From: Kribbella capetownensis
Lineage (GTDB): Bacteria; Actinomycetota; Actinomycetes; Propionibacteriales; Kribbellaceae
Length of the DNA: 64,000 bases
Reading direction: 5' to 3'
NCBI RefSeq assembly: GCF_004331485.1
Contig: NZ_SJKD01000002.1
Location: 124,001-188,000 of the forward strand
The notes under the pieces are model-generated. The model was not told the origin of the DNA. It was given only the letters and a program-made list of their open reading frames with translations, and ran no database searches. This document shows positions 52,363 to 61,042 of this stretch, in pieces. Both the position numbers and the translations under genes were made by a program. The first letter of the stretch is position 1. Each line of letters starts with the position of its first letter.

Positions 52363-53496
52363 TCAGGTTGGCAGTCGCATCGGCATCAGGATGTACGCCG
52401 AGTCTCCGGTCGGAGTTTGGTCAGGAGCGCGGAGACCGGTCAGGTTCGCAGGCTTCATCGGCTGGGTGAACGCGAAGTGCGCGATCGGCATCCCCAGGGA
52501 GGCGAGCGCATCGAGGAGATAGCCCGCGTTGAACCCGGTGGACACCGGATCACCGGTGACCGTCGCCTCCACCGACTCCGATGCCTGCGCCTCCTCGCCA
52601 CTCCCGGCGTCGAGAGTCGCCGTGCCGTCCGCGAAGTTGATCCGCACCGGTGTCGTCCGCTCCGCCACCAGCGCGACCCGTTTCACCGCCTCGACCAGTG
52701 AGGCTGTGTCCACTTGGACGGTGCTGGTGATCGCGGACTCGGCCGGGATCAGGCTGCGCACCTTCGGGAAGTCGCCGTCGATCAGCCGGCTCGTCGCCCG
52801 CCGGCCGCCACCCTCGAACCCGATCAACCCGTCCCCTGTGCGGGTCGAACCGAGCGCGAGAGTGAGATCGTGGCCGGACATCGCCTTGGCCACGTCGTGG
52901 AGCATCCGCGCCGGCACCAGCGCGTTCGCCTCCACGGTCGGGTCGGCCGGCTCCCACTCGATGACGCGCAGCGCCAGCCGGTACCGGTCGGTGGCCAGCA
53001 ACGAGATGGTCGATCCGCGGAGCTCCACCCGGATGCCGGTGAACACCGGCAGGGTGTCGTCCCGGCCGGATGCGCTCACCACCTGCGCGACAGCCCGGGC
53101 GAAGGCATCTCCCTTCACGACGCCGCTCGCCCCGGGCAACTCGGGCAGCGCCGGATACTCGTTGAGAGGCAGGGTCTGCAGCGCGAAGCGCGAACTCCCG
53201 CTGACCACCTGCACCCGAGACGCGTCGCCGCTCAGATCCACCGAGTCCCTCGGCATGCTGCGGCAGATGTCGGACAGCAGCCGACCCGACACCAGGACCC
53301 GCCCACCGTCCGCCACCTCCGCCGGCACGCTCACCTGCGCGGAGCTCTCGTAGTCGAACCCGGACAGCGTCACCTGACCGTCCGCCGCGTCGACTACCAT
53401 CCCGGCCAGGATCGGCACACTCGGCCGGCTCGGTAGCCCCTTCGCCACCCATCCGACCGCCTCGGCCAGCACCTCACGACCAACCCGAACCTTCAC
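52363..53496 (-). CDS. DNA polymerase III beta clamp paralogue
   Basis: A protein of 377 residues. GTG 53496 (VKVRVGREVLAEAVGWVAK) is favoured, since GGGGAGG lies 7 bases upstream and homologues begin here; an ATG six bases earlier is the alternative. Three clamp repeats are seen: SVPILAGMVVDAADGQVTLSGFD in the first, LPVFTGIRVELRGSTISLLATDRYRLALR in the second and VSTGFNAGYLLDALASLG in the third, with the DnaN end AYILMPMRL. The clamp ring gives the polymerase its processivity. There is no dnaA, recF or origin here, so this is a second clamp gene apart from the chromosomal dnaN. Its binding pocket residues for partner proteins cannot be judged by eye. Confidence 0.88.
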   Translation of the reverse strand: MKVRVGREVLAEAVGWVAKGLPSRPSVPILAGMVVDAADGQVTLSGFDYESSAQVSVPAEVADGGRVLVSGRLLSDICRSMPRDSVDLSGDASRVQVVSGSSRFALQTLPLNEYPALPELPGASGVVKGDAFARAVAQVVSASGRDDTLPVFTGIRVELRGSTISLLATDRYRLALRVIEWEPADPTVEANALVPARMLHDVAKAMSGHDLTLALGSTRTGDGLIGFEGGGRRATSRLIDGDFPKVRSLIPAESAITSTVQVDTASLVEAVKRVALVAERTTPVRINFADGTATLDAGSGEEAQASESVEATVTGDPVSTGFNAGYLLDALASLGMPIAHFAFTQPMKPANLTGLRAPDQTPTGDSAYILMPMRLPT

Positions 53497-53575
53497 ACCC
53501 ATTCCTCCCCACGTCGAAGTACGACTCAATCACCTGGCACCGACAGTTCCTGCGGCGCCCGGCTTACTCTGTACG

Positions 53576-53588
53576 CTTACGATGTAAG
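53576..53588. promoter_or_regulatory. CTTAC-GAT-GTAAG operator before tetR
   Basis: An inverted repeat of five-base arms around GAT, 26 bases upstream of the TetR start and 80 from the clamp gene. CTTAC/GTAAG arms of this kind are common in TetR operators. Confidence 0.55.
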
Positions 53589-53614
53589 TTCATCGGCCTG
53601 GCGAGAGGATCGCA

Positions 53615-54256
53615 ATGGCGGTACGGCGTGAGCCACTGAACCGGGAGCGGGTCCTGCGGGCCGCGATCACGCTCGCCGACAAGGAGGGCCTGGACGCGCT
53701 GACCATGCGGCGGCTCGGCCAGGAGGTCGGCGTGGAGGCGATGTCGCTCTACAACCACGTGAAGAACAAGGACGACATCCTCGACGGCATCGTCGACCTG
53801 GTGCTGACCGACATCGACGTACTTCCCGCTGGGACGGACTGGAAGAAGGCGATGCGGCGGCGGTCCATCTCGGCGCACGAGGTGCTGGTCGCCCATCCGT
53901 GGGCGGCGATGCAGATCATGTCCCGCTACAGCATCGGCCTGGGCATGACGCGCTACCTGGACGCGACCCTGGGACGGCTCCGCGAGGGCGGCTTCACGAT
54001 CGAGGGTGCGCTGGATGCGTGGCACACGTTGGACAGTCACCTCTACGGGTTCACGTTGCAGCAGCTCAACCTGCCGTTCGCCGCCGACGAGGCGTCGCGG
54101 GTGTCGGCCGACGTACTCCCGGGACTGTCCGCGGAGGAGTTCCCGCATGTCGTCGAGGTGATCGGTCACGTGATGCGGTCCGGGCGGATGGAGGACTTCG
54201 AGTACGGGCTGGATCTGATCCTGGACGGTCTGGAGGCCGGCCTCAACGGAAGCTGA
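53615..54256 (+). CDS. TetR family regulator (TetR_C_1-like)
   Basis: A 213-residue regulator starting at ATG 53615. The helix-turn-helix is LTMRRLGQEVGVEAMSLYNHVKNKDDILDGI (residues 29-59), preceded by NRERVLRAAITLADKEGLDA. The ligand domain is of the tetracycline-repressor type (AWHTLDSHLYGFTLQQLNLPF, and DFEYGLDLILDGLEAGL at the end). A short inverted repeat lies upstream. It probably represses itself and a neighbour; the divergent clamp gene starts 118 bases away. The last 14 bases overlap the convergent kinase gene. Confidence 0.9.
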   Translation: MAVRREPLNRERVLRAAITLADKEGLDALTMRRLGQEVGVEAMSLYNHVKNKDDILDGIVDLVLTDIDVLPAGTDWKKAMRRRSISAHEVLVAHPWAAMQIMSRYSIGLGMTRYLDATLGRLREGGFTIEGALDAWHTLDSHLYGFTLQQLNLPFAADEASRVSADVLPGLSAEEFPHVVEVIGHVMRSGRMEDFEYGLDLILDGLEAGLNGS

Positions 54257-54809
54257 TCGCTTCGAGCCGGTTGGCCTGGTCGCGATCGAGGACGACGGCG
54301 GAGGCCGCGCCGGGGATGACTTCGGTGGGGTCGGCGACCGCCCGGTCGAGGAGCTGCGGCCAGCGACGGCAGTGCGTGGCCATGCTGCCCTTGCGTACGA
54401 CGCGTCCGCGCGCCTGCTGCCCGTCGCGGGCGATGTCATCGGGTACGTCGAGCAGGAGCAGGTGCACTGTCCTCCCGGTCTGGCGTGCCCTCCAGCCGAT
54501 GAGGCGTCGTACCCACGGACGGGTGGCGCAGTCGTGGACGACCAGGGGGCCGGTGCTCATCGCGTTGAGCACGATCGCGTAGTACGTGAGGTGGAGAAGC
54601 GGCCGCCACCAGGGATAGGGGAGTACGCCGAGGACCGGCATCCAGCGATCGCGGAGGCGGCCCGAGTCGTACACGCGGTCGGAGTTTTCGGGGAAGAGGC
54701 GGTCGAGGAGTGTGCTCTTGCCGGCTCCCGGAATGCCGGCGAGTACGACCACCGAGTCGCTCGGGTACGTCAGCTCCTCGGCCGCCATCGTGTCGGCGGT
54801 ACCTGTCAT
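54243..54809 (-). CDS. AAA_33-type P-loop kinase
   Basis: A 188-residue protein starting at ATG 54809 (AAGGGA site). Walker A is VVVLAGIPGAGKSTLLDRLF (residues 20-39); GPLVVHDCATRPWVRRLIGW stands where the family keeps its acidic base; LLLLDVPDDIARDGQQARGR is the strand and lid. It belongs to the group of small P-loop kinases of unknown acceptor that includes zeta-toxin-like and polynucleotide-kinase-like proteins. There is no antitoxin next to it, so a toxin role is not supported. Its end overlaps tetR by 14 bases. Confidence 0.78.
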   Translation of the reverse strand: MTGTADTMAAEELTYPSDSVVVLAGIPGAGKSTLLDRLFPENSDRVYDSGRLRDRWMPVLGVLPYPWWRPLLHLTYYAIVLNAMSTGPLVVHDCATRPWVRRLIGWRARQTGRTVHLLLLDVPDDIARDGQQARGRVVRKGSMATHCRRWPQLLDRAVADPTEVIPGAASAVVLDRDQANRLEAISFR

Positions 54810-54930
54810 GCTGTCGTCCCTTCGCCTGGCGGACTTTCGTCCGTCAACGCAGCTGAGACGGGCAGCGTTCCGCGATCGGCCCCTGATTGCACTGAGAACT
54901 TGATAGGAAGTTCCTGAGAGGAGCTAGCCC

Positions 54931-55563
54931 ATGGACTGGTCCGCCTGGCACGACGAGTACGACGACCCGGGGTCAGAGCTGTCCCAGCGGTTGAAGGTCG
55001 TGCAGACACAGCTCCGGATTGCCTTGGAGGACTGCGCTGCCGGGCCGCTCCGCATCGTCAGCCTGTGCGCCGGCCAAGGCCGCGACGTACTCGAGGTCCT
55101 GGCCGACCATCCACGCCGCGGCGACGTTCATGCCCGGTTGGTCGAGCTCGACGCAGAGATCGCCGACGGTGCCGCTTCAGCCGCCCGCGCTCTCGGGCTC
55201 GATCAGGTGGAGGTCCGCGCAGGCGACGCGGCTCTCATCGATCAGTACGTCGGGATGGTGCCCGCGGACATCGTGCTAGCCTGCGGAATCTTCGGCAACA
55301 TCAGCGACGAAGACATCCAGGGCACGATCGCGGCCCTCCCGCAGCTGTGCCGCTCTGGGGCTCCGGTGATTTGGACCCGCCATCGCGACGACCCCGACCT
55401 GGTGCCTCAGATCTGCTCCTGGTTCGAGTCTCGTGACTTCGAACGCCGCTACCTCTCCGAACCCGCCGCCGGCTTCGGTGTAGGTGTCCACCGCTACACC
55501 GGAACCCCAGAGCCTCTCGTCCCCGGCACCCATCTCTTCACCTTCGGCCGGTACGAGTCATGA
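54931..55563 (+). CDS. class I SAM-dependent methyltransferase-like protein
   Basis: A 210-residue protein starting at ATG 54931 (GAGAGGAGC site). After a 40-residue helical lead (DWSAWHDEYDDPGSELSQRL) comes the SAM loop PLRIVSLCAGQGRDVLEVL (motif I, about residues 41-59), motif II ARLVELDAEIADGAAS, and motif for the adenine AGDAALIDQYVGMVPADIVLACGIFGNIS. The C-terminal half is short, with VPQICSWFESRDFERRYLSE. Target unknown. Its last codons overlap the start of the following acetyltransferase gene (ATGA), so both are made together. Confidence 0.82.
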   Translation: MDWSAWHDEYDDPGSELSQRLKVVQTQLRIALEDCAAGPLRIVSLCAGQGRDVLEVLADHPRRGDVHARLVELDAEIADGAASAARALGLDQVEVRAGDAALIDQYVGMVPADIVLACGIFGNISDEDIQGTIAALPQLCRSGAPVIWTRHRDDPDLVPQICSWFESRDFERRYLSEPAAGFGVGVHRYTGTPEPLVPGTHLFTFGRYES

Positions 55564-56438
55564 CGAGTCGCCGGGACTACCGCGGAGCTGACGACCTGCG
55601 GGCGATGCAGCGGCTGGTTCAACGTTGCTGGAGCGTCGATGCGAACTGGCATATCGGTGATCTGGCCTGGCAACGCCGTACCGTTCCCGGCGTCGAATCA
55701 ACGTGGCGGACCTCGCTGTGGGAGGACAACGGCGAGACGGTCGCTTGGGGATGGGTGGAGCTTCCTGGACATCTGGCGCTGGTGACCGACCTGTCTCGAC
55801 CCGAGCTGGCCGCAGAGGTCATTGCCTGGTTCGAGGAGGTCACCTCGGCGCCCGAACTCACCTGCGCGGTGCTCGAGACCGAAGTACACCTGACCACGGC
55901 GCTGGAGTCCGCTGGTTACCGCGCTGATGCGGAGGCGCCGTTCTTCACCCATCACCACAGGTCGCTCGCGACTGTCGTGGTCCCGTCCTGTCCCGACGGG
56001 TACAGGCTTCGTCACGTGCGCCCGGACGAAGCCGAACGACGCAGTGCGGGACACCGCGCGACCTGGTCCGACTTCGGCTCGACCCTGTCGGCCGACACCT
56101 ACCAATCCGTGATGAACGCTTGGCCCTACCGGCCCGAGCTCGATTGGGTGATCGAGGATCAGCACGGCAACTTCGTGTCGACGTCCCTGGCCTGGCTCGA
56201 CGAGGAGAACGAGGTCGGCCTGATCGAACCGGTCGGAACCGATCCCGCCCACCGCCGCCGCGGCCTCGCCACCGCCGTCAACCTCGCCGCCCTCACAGCC
56301 CTCCAGCAAGCCGGCGCAACCCAAGCAATCGTCAACCCCCGAGGCGACCCCGCCTACCCCACCGCAGCCAAGCTCTACCAATCCCTAGGCTTCCACCCCG
56401 GCCCCCAAACAACCCCCTACAAAAAACACCGCACCTGA
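55560..56438 (+). CDS. tandem GNAT acetyltransferase
   Basis: A 292-residue protein with two GNAT folds. The ATG at 55560 overlaps the preceding stop. The first half (about residues 1-140) has degenerate acetyl-CoA features; the second has the functional loop GTDPAHRRRGLATAVNLAALTAL (R-R-R-G-L-A, near residue 232) and QAIVNPRGDPAYPTAAKLYQSLGFHPG, the usual ending. Similar two-domain proteins carry one active and one decayed unit. The last 170 bases are strikingly C-rich with few G on this strand, unlike the rest of the gene. Acceptor unknown. Confidence 0.85.
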   Translation: MTSRRDYRGADDLRAMQRLVQRCWSVDANWHIGDLAWQRRTVPGVESTWRTSLWEDNGETVAWGWVELPGHLALVTDLSRPELAAEVIAWFEEVTSAPELTCAVLETEVHLTTALESAGYRADAEAPFFTHHHRSLATVVVPSCPDGYRLRHVRPDEAERRSAGHRATWSDFGSTLSADTYQSVMNAWPYRPELDWVIEDQHGNFVSTSLAWLDEENEVGLIEPVGTDPAHRRRGLATAVNLAALTALQQAGATQAIVNPRGDPAYPTAAKLYQSLGFHPGPQTTPYKKHRT

Positions 56439-56495
56439 CCGCGCGCTGCTACTGGTCAGGTAAGGCTGAACTGGTGGTGACCGCGCCGCCTGACG

Positions 56496-57101
56496 TTATC
56501 CGCGGGGAGGGGCGTCGACTCTTGCGGGAGGCCGCCATTCGCGGGCCAAGAGGCCGTAGATCACCAGGTCGCGGCGTTCGGTGGGGAAGACGGCGGCTTC
56601 ACGGAGTACGCCTTCCTGGGTGAAGCCCATGCGTTCGGCGACGTTGCGGCTGCGGGTGTTGTCGATGGTGGTGCACAGGCGGACTCGGAGCAGGCCGAGC
56701 GGGCCGAAGGCGTGGTCGAGTACGGCGGTGACTGTGCGGCTGATCAGTCCACGGCCGACGAAGTCGGTGTCGAGCCAGTAGCCGATCTCGGCCGACCGCG
56801 CCCGACGGTCGATCTCGAGTTGGGCCCAGCCGACCAGGCGCCAGCCGTTGTCCGCCTTCACCGCGATCGACAGCGGCAGCAACGATCCGTCCAGCCAGCC
56901 CTGCCCAGCCTCCACCAGATTCGCGCGGGTCTCGTCCAGCACCGGCGGTTCCTGGTACGCGTCCCCGAACCATTGCGCCAGACGTTGATAGTTGGCCTCG
57001 ACGAGAGCGAAGTGAGCCTCCGCTATCGCGACGGTCCGCGGGATCAGTACGGCGTCGTCGCCTAGCGGCCAGGTGAATTCCGCAGCGGTAACAGTGGACA
57101 C
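56496..57101 (-). CDS. RimJ/RimL-type GNAT acetyltransferase
   Basis: A 201-residue protein starting at GTG 57101 (GGAG site). It contains VDALRLIPRT-like start (DDAVLIPRTVAIAEAHFALVE), SAEIGYWLDTDFVGRGLISR with the acetyl-CoA loop V-G-R-G-L-I, VLDHAFGPLGLLRVRLCT and TIDNTRSRNVAERMGFTQEGVLREAAVF, the hallmark of the ribosomal-protein-serine acetyltransferase (RimL/RimJ) group. It acetylates an N-terminal or side-chain amine, or a small molecule. It is divergent from the large LuxR gene and convergent with the tandem GNAT gene. Confidence 0.88.
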   Translation of the reverse strand: MSTVTAAEFTWPLGDDAVLIPRTVAIAEAHFALVEANYQRLAQWFGDAYQEPPVLDETRANLVEAGQGWLDGSLLPLSIAVKADNGWRLVGWAQLEIDRRARSAEIGYWLDTDFVGRGLISRTVTAVLDHAFGPLGLLRVRLCTTIDNTRSRNVAERMGFTQEGVLREAAVFPTERRDLVIYGLLAREWRPPARVDAPPRG

Positions 57102-57212
57102 GGCTGCTCCGATCGCAGGGGTTGGTGGCGTGCCTGGCAGGAGTCGAATCGGCGATCATGCTTGCACATGTCGGCCGGAGCCGTGGCCAGATGTTGGGGT
57201 TACGCTGCTGCG

Positions 57213-59873
57213 GTGCTGGTGGGGCGGGCGGTTGAGCGGGCTGCGGTGGAGCGGGTGCTCGCCGAGGCCGGTGCCGGCCGGTGTGGGGCGTTGGTGGTGC
57301 GGGGTGAGGCGGGGATTGGCAAGACCGCGTTGCTCGACCATGCGGCGGCTACTGCCGACGGGATGCGGGTACTGCGGGTCGTCGGCATCGAGTCCGAGGC
57401 CGAGCTTCCGTTCGCCGGTCTTCAACTGATGCTGGCTCGCTTCGCCGATCGCTTCGACGCGTTGCCCGGCCGCCAAAGTCAAGCACTGCGGACCGCGTTC
57501 GGTGCGAGCACCTTGCCAGGTGGACCGCCGGCGGTCGGAGCAGCAGTCTTGACGTTGCTCTCCGACCTGGCCGAGGAAAGACCGCTGCTGTGCCTGGTCG
57601 ACGACGCGCACTGGTTCGACCGGTCGTCGATCGACGCGCTGCTGTTCGCCGTACGGCGCCTGCACACCGACCCGGTCGCGATGATCTTCGCCGCGCGGGA
57701 CGGCGACCGGCCGTTCCCGGCCGCCGGGTTGGACAGCATCGCGCTCCAGCGACTGGATCCGCCGGACTCGAATCGCCTGCTGGCCAGTGTTCGGACGCTG
57801 CCTCGCGAGGCAGCCGAGCGCGTGCTCGCGGAATCCGAAGGGAACCCGCTGGCCATCCTGGAGCTGGCGGCGAGCGACCGCGCCGATCGGCCGTCCGCGC
57901 CAGTCACCCCGCTGCCGGCCAGCGGACGCTTGGAGGAGCACTTCCGCCTTCAGATTCGCGCACTGCCGGAGAACGCGCAGCGGGCGTTGTTGCTTGCCGC
58001 TGCCGACCACACCTCGGAGCTCCAAGCGTTCTCGGCCGCCGCCGCATCTCTGGGCCTGGTCGCCGCGGACCTCGCGCCGGCCGAGCAGGAGCGACTCGTC
58101 CAGGTGACCTCCGACTCGATCGAGTTCCGGCACCCGTTGATCCGGTCGGCGGTCTATCAGGACGCGCCGTTCGCCCAACGAGTGGCCGCGCACGAAGCGC
58201 TGGCGGGGTCGTTCTCGGACCCACGTGATGCCGACCGTCGCGCGTGGCATCTGGCCGCCGCGGCCGGTGGCACCGACGACCTGGCCGCGGCGGAACTCGA
58301 ACGCGCCGCGCTCCGTGCGGTCGGGCGCGGTGGCCCGGCGTCCGCGGCGCGAGCGCTGGAACGGGCCGCGCAGCTCAGCAACGACCGCGCCGACCGAGCC
58401 AGGCGTCTCGTCGGTGCCGCCCGAGCGACGTACGACGCAGGCAGGCTGGATCATGCGGCCGAGTTGGCCGCGGCCGGCGGCGAGCTGACCAGACAACCCA
58501 GCGAACGGGCCGAGGCCAGCTGGATCAGGGCCCAGGTCGCGTACGAGCGCATCTCGCCCGCCGAGGCGAGTGCGCTGTCGCTCGCCGCCGCCGTACCGAT
58601 CCTGTCGACCGACCCGGACCGTGCGGTCTCCATCCTTGCCGAGGCGACGTGGTGTGCGCGTGACGCGGCCGATCCCGTCCTGCTTGGTCGTTGCGTTGAG
58701 CAACTACAGTCGGTCCCCGGAGGCCTGGCCGAGGCGTTGATCGGCTTCAACGACCTGTTGCTCGGAAACGTCAAGCCCGCGGTCGCGTCGATGCGCACGC
58801 TGCTGCCCGCTGCCCTTGAGCTGGACGCCACACTCGACCGGCTGACGGCTGGGTACATGGCCGTGCTGATCGGCGCGGACACGCTGGGGCTGACCCTGCT
58901 CGAGAGCCACGTCGCCACGTTGCGCCGTGACGGTGCGCTCGGCTGGCTGCCGTATGCGCAGGAACCACTCGCGCTCGCGCAGTTGGTGACGGGTCGCTTC
59001 CAGGATGCGGAAGCGACGGTGACCGAAGCGATCGAGCTGGCCACTGACCTCGGTCTGGACCTGCAGGTCGTCGTACTGACCTCGATCTCGGCTTGGCTTG
59101 CCGCAGTTCGCGGCGACACCGCAGCCGCAGAGCAGGCAACCTTGGTGCTCGGCGACACCCGGCAGCACCGGATGTCGGCAGCCCTGGTGACCTGGGCATT
59201 GGCGCTGGTCGATCTGATGGCCGGTCAGCCCGTCGCCGCACTCGACCGTCTCGAGCGAGTCTGCGACGGACCATCCGGTCGGGACGTGGCCGTGCGGGCA
59301 ATCCCCGATCACGTCGAGGCCGCCGTACGGGCAGGTGAGACGGATCGCGCTGGGCGGCACTTGCCAGCGCTGATCGAGTGGGCGACGGAATCGGGCAATC
59401 CCGCGGCACAGGCGCTCGTACTGCGGTGCGAGGCGTTGCTCAGCGAGGGACCCGAGGCGCACCAAGCCTTCGAGGCGGCGCTCCGTCTCGACGGATGCGG
59501 GCCGTACGACCGGGCGCGCACCTCTCTCGCGTACGGCGAATGGCTGCGACGCAATCGCCGTCGTACGGCGGCCAGGGCCCAACTGGTCGAGGCGCTCAGC
59601 ACGTTCGAGCGGATCGCGGCGTACGGCTGGGAACGACGCGTCCGCACCGAGCTCACCGCGCTCGGCGACACCGCTCCGGAGCCGGCGATCGGTGGCAGCC
59701 AGCTCACCCCGCAGGAGCTGCAGGTCGTACGCCGGGCCGCGCAGGGCATGAGCAACCGGGAGATCGCGGCTGAGCTGTTCCTCAGCCCGCGCACCGTCGG
59801 TCATCACCTGTACAAGGCCTACCCCAAGCTGGGCGTCAGCAGGCGCTCGCAGCTCGCCGGACTGACGCCATAA
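57213..59873 (+). CDS. LAL-type LuxR regulator (large ATP-binding)
   Basis: An 886-residue regulator. GTG 57213 (VLVGRAVERAAVERVLAEAG) is chosen because LAL proteins begin with LVGR; a TACGCT box just upstream suggests a leaderless message. An ATG at 57168 would add 15 residues. Walker A is VRGEAGIGKTALLDHAA, Walker B LLCLVDDAHWFDRSSIDALLF. The middle is helical repeats. The LuxR domain is LTPQELQVVRRAAQGMSNREIAAELFLSPRTVGHHLYKAYPKLGV at the C-terminus. LALs are pathway activators of maltose-like or antibiotic gene sets; nothing nearby is an obvious target. Confidence 0.9.
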   Translation: MLVGRAVERAAVERVLAEAGAGRCGALVVRGEAGIGKTALLDHAAATADGMRVLRVVGIESEAELPFAGLQLMLARFADRFDALPGRQSQALRTAFGASTLPGGPPAVGAAVLTLLSDLAEERPLLCLVDDAHWFDRSSIDALLFAVRRLHTDPVAMIFAARDGDRPFPAAGLDSIALQRLDPPDSNRLLASVRTLPREAAERVLAESEGNPLAILELAASDRADRPSAPVTPLPASGRLEEHFRLQIRALPENAQRALLLAAADHTSELQAFSAAAASLGLVAADLAPAEQERLVQVTSDSIEFRHPLIRSAVYQDAPFAQRVAAHEALAGSFSDPRDADRRAWHLAAAAGGTDDLAAAELERAALRAVGRGGPASAARALERAAQLSNDRADRARRLVGAARATYDAGRLDHAAELAAAGGELTRQPSERAEASWIRAQVAYERISPAEASALSLAAAVPILSTDPDRAVSILAEATWCARDAADPVLLGRCVEQLQSVPGGLAEALIGFNDLLLGNVKPAVASMRTLLPAALELDATLDRLTAGYMAVLIGADTLGLTLLESHVATLRRDGALGWLPYAQEPLALAQLVTGRFQDAEATVTEAIELATDLGLDLQVVVLTSISAWLAAVRGDTAAAEQATLVLGDTRQHRMSAALVTWALALVDLMAGQPVAALDRLERVCDGPSGRDVAVRAIPDHVEAAVRAGETDRAGRHLPALIEWATESGNPAAQALVLRCEALLSEGPEAHQAFEAALRLDGCGPYDRARTSLAYGEWLRRNRRRTAARAQLVEALSTFERIAAYGWERRVRTELTALGDTAPEPAIGGSQLTPQELQVVRRAAQGMSNREIAAELFLSPRTVGHHLYKAYPKLGVSRRSQLAGLTP

Positions 59874-59962
59874 CCCATCCCAGCACCAGTCGTCTGACTG
59901 ATTCGGAGCGGGTTGTTCTGCTTCTAATGTCAGATCACTACCTGCACACAAGGAGGGGTCTG

Positions 59963-60565
59963 ATGGCTAGGACGGTGATGGGAGCGGTTGTCTCCCTGGA
60001 TGGCTACATGGCCGACGACAGCGACGGTGTCGGTCCGCTGTTCGACTGGCTGGGCAACGGAGACGTGAGCTGGTCCTTCGAAGGCAGCGACGACACGGTC
60101 AGCACCACTCAGGCATCGGCCGACTTCACGCGCAACCACTACAAGGGCATCGCGTGCGTCATCATCGGCCGGCGCGTCTTCGACCTCACCAACGGCTGGG
60201 ACGGCGTACCGGCCGCCGGCGAGCACGTCTTCGTGGTCACGCACGAACCACCGACGGACTGGGAGCACGCCGGTACGGCGCCGTTCACCTTCGTCGGCAG
60301 CGTCGAGGAAGGCATCAAGGCGGGGCGGGAGTACGCCGGTGAGGACCGCATCGTCGACGTGTCCGCCGGCCAGATCGGCGGACAGGCCTTGCGACTCGGG
60401 CTGATCGATCAGGTCGTTGTCAACCTCGTCCCCGTGGTGTTCGGCTCAGGCCGACCGTTCTGGGGGACCGGTCCGCTGTCCGAGCCGCTCATGCTCGACA
60501 ACCCGGCACAGATCGTCCAAGGCGACCGCGTCACACACCTCGTGTACGACGTACTGAAAGCCTGA
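59963..60565 (+). CDS. dihydrofolate reductase-like protein (second copy)
   Basis: A 200-residue protein starting at ATG 59963 behind a strong AAGGAGGGG. It opens with ARTVMGAVVSLDGYMADDSDGVG, the DHFR/RibD-C first strand and loop, followed by ACVIIGRRVFDLTNGWDG and the C-terminal IGGQALRLGLIDQVVVNLVPVVFGSGRPFW. The family is NADPH-dependent in folate or riboflavin synthesis, but free-standing members of this type often have unknown substrates. It shares only the fold with the copy at 9013. A 15-base-pair hairpin follows the stop. Confidence 0.87.
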   Translation: MARTVMGAVVSLDGYMADDSDGVGPLFDWLGNGDVSWSFEGSDDTVSTTQASADFTRNHYKGIACVIIGRRVFDLTNGWDGVPAAGEHVFVVTHEPPTDWEHAGTAPFTFVGSVEEGIKAGREYAGEDRIVDVSAGQIGGQALRLGLIDQVVVNLVPVVFGSGRPFWGTGPLSEPLMLDNPAQIVQGDRVTHLVYDVLKA

Positions 60566-60578
60566 GCGCGGGCGGTGC

Positions 60579-60619
60579 CGCCAGGCTGGCGGCCGGGAGG
60601 GGCAGCCGCCAGCCTGGCG
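60579..60619. terminator. hairpin between DHFR-like gene and small Cys/His-rich gene
   Basis: CGCCAGGCTGGCGGC and its exact complement form a 15-base-pair stem with an 11-base loop between two convergent stop codons; each arm is itself nearly palindromic. Confidence 0.75.
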
Positions 60620-60625
60620 CGGCCA

Positions 60626-60880
60626 TCAGTTCAGCTGGTCCAGGGGTGACGCGGCCGAGGTGATGAACAGCGTCTGGTGGTCGTGGGCCGTGGTCTCGCA
60701 GTGGACTCTCCACCGGCCGCAGGTGCAGTGGTCGTAGCCGACCACGCCTTCGCTGGTCCGGTGCCGGGACCTCGTCGTCCACTGGTGAGCATGGGTGAGG
60801 ATGCTCATCGGTGCGGGAATCACGAACGCGGTCGGTTCTGACCGGTCATCGGGGCGAGCCAGGATGCGGGCGATTTTCAT
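60626..60880 (-). CDS. small Cys/His-rich protein of unknown function
   Basis: An 84-residue protein starting at ATG 60880 with GGGAGGA upstream. It begins MKIARILARPDDRSEPTAFV, and the middle holds THAHQW, then YDHCTCGRWRVHCETTAHDH, a spacing of Cys and His (C-x-C-x6-C with flanking His) that could hold a metal ion. No membrane helix and no known family. It is divergent from the XRE/STAND regulator at 61043, which makes it a possible target or partner; the gap of 162 bases between them shows no clear palindrome. Confidence 0.6.
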   Translation of the reverse strand: MKIARILARPDDRSEPTAFVIPAPMSILTHAHQWTTRSRHRTSEGVVGYDHCTCGRWRVHCETTAHDHQTLFITSAASPLDQLN

Positions 60881-61042
60881 CTGTCCTCCCGGGCTGGTTG
60901 TCGTCCTGATCGACTCTCCACGGCGGCACGCACCGGTCCCAGGTCGTCGACCGGACATCTTGCGGACACTTCCGGCCGGCCCCACGGCGGTAGCGGCCGG
61001 TCCGTGACCTCCCGCGCCCTAAACTGCGACGGGGAGGCAGGT

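Noticed and set aside
54243..54809. Zeta-toxin role for the P-loop kinase
   Set aside because: No antitoxin partner and no toxin-specific motif visible.
57123..57149. On the minus strand, a string resembling the T-loop and 3' end of a tRNA (TTCGACTCCTGCC..CCA), possibly an attachment site
   Set aside because: The T-stem does not pair (GCCGA against CCTGC) and no anticodon or D arm is found in front of it.
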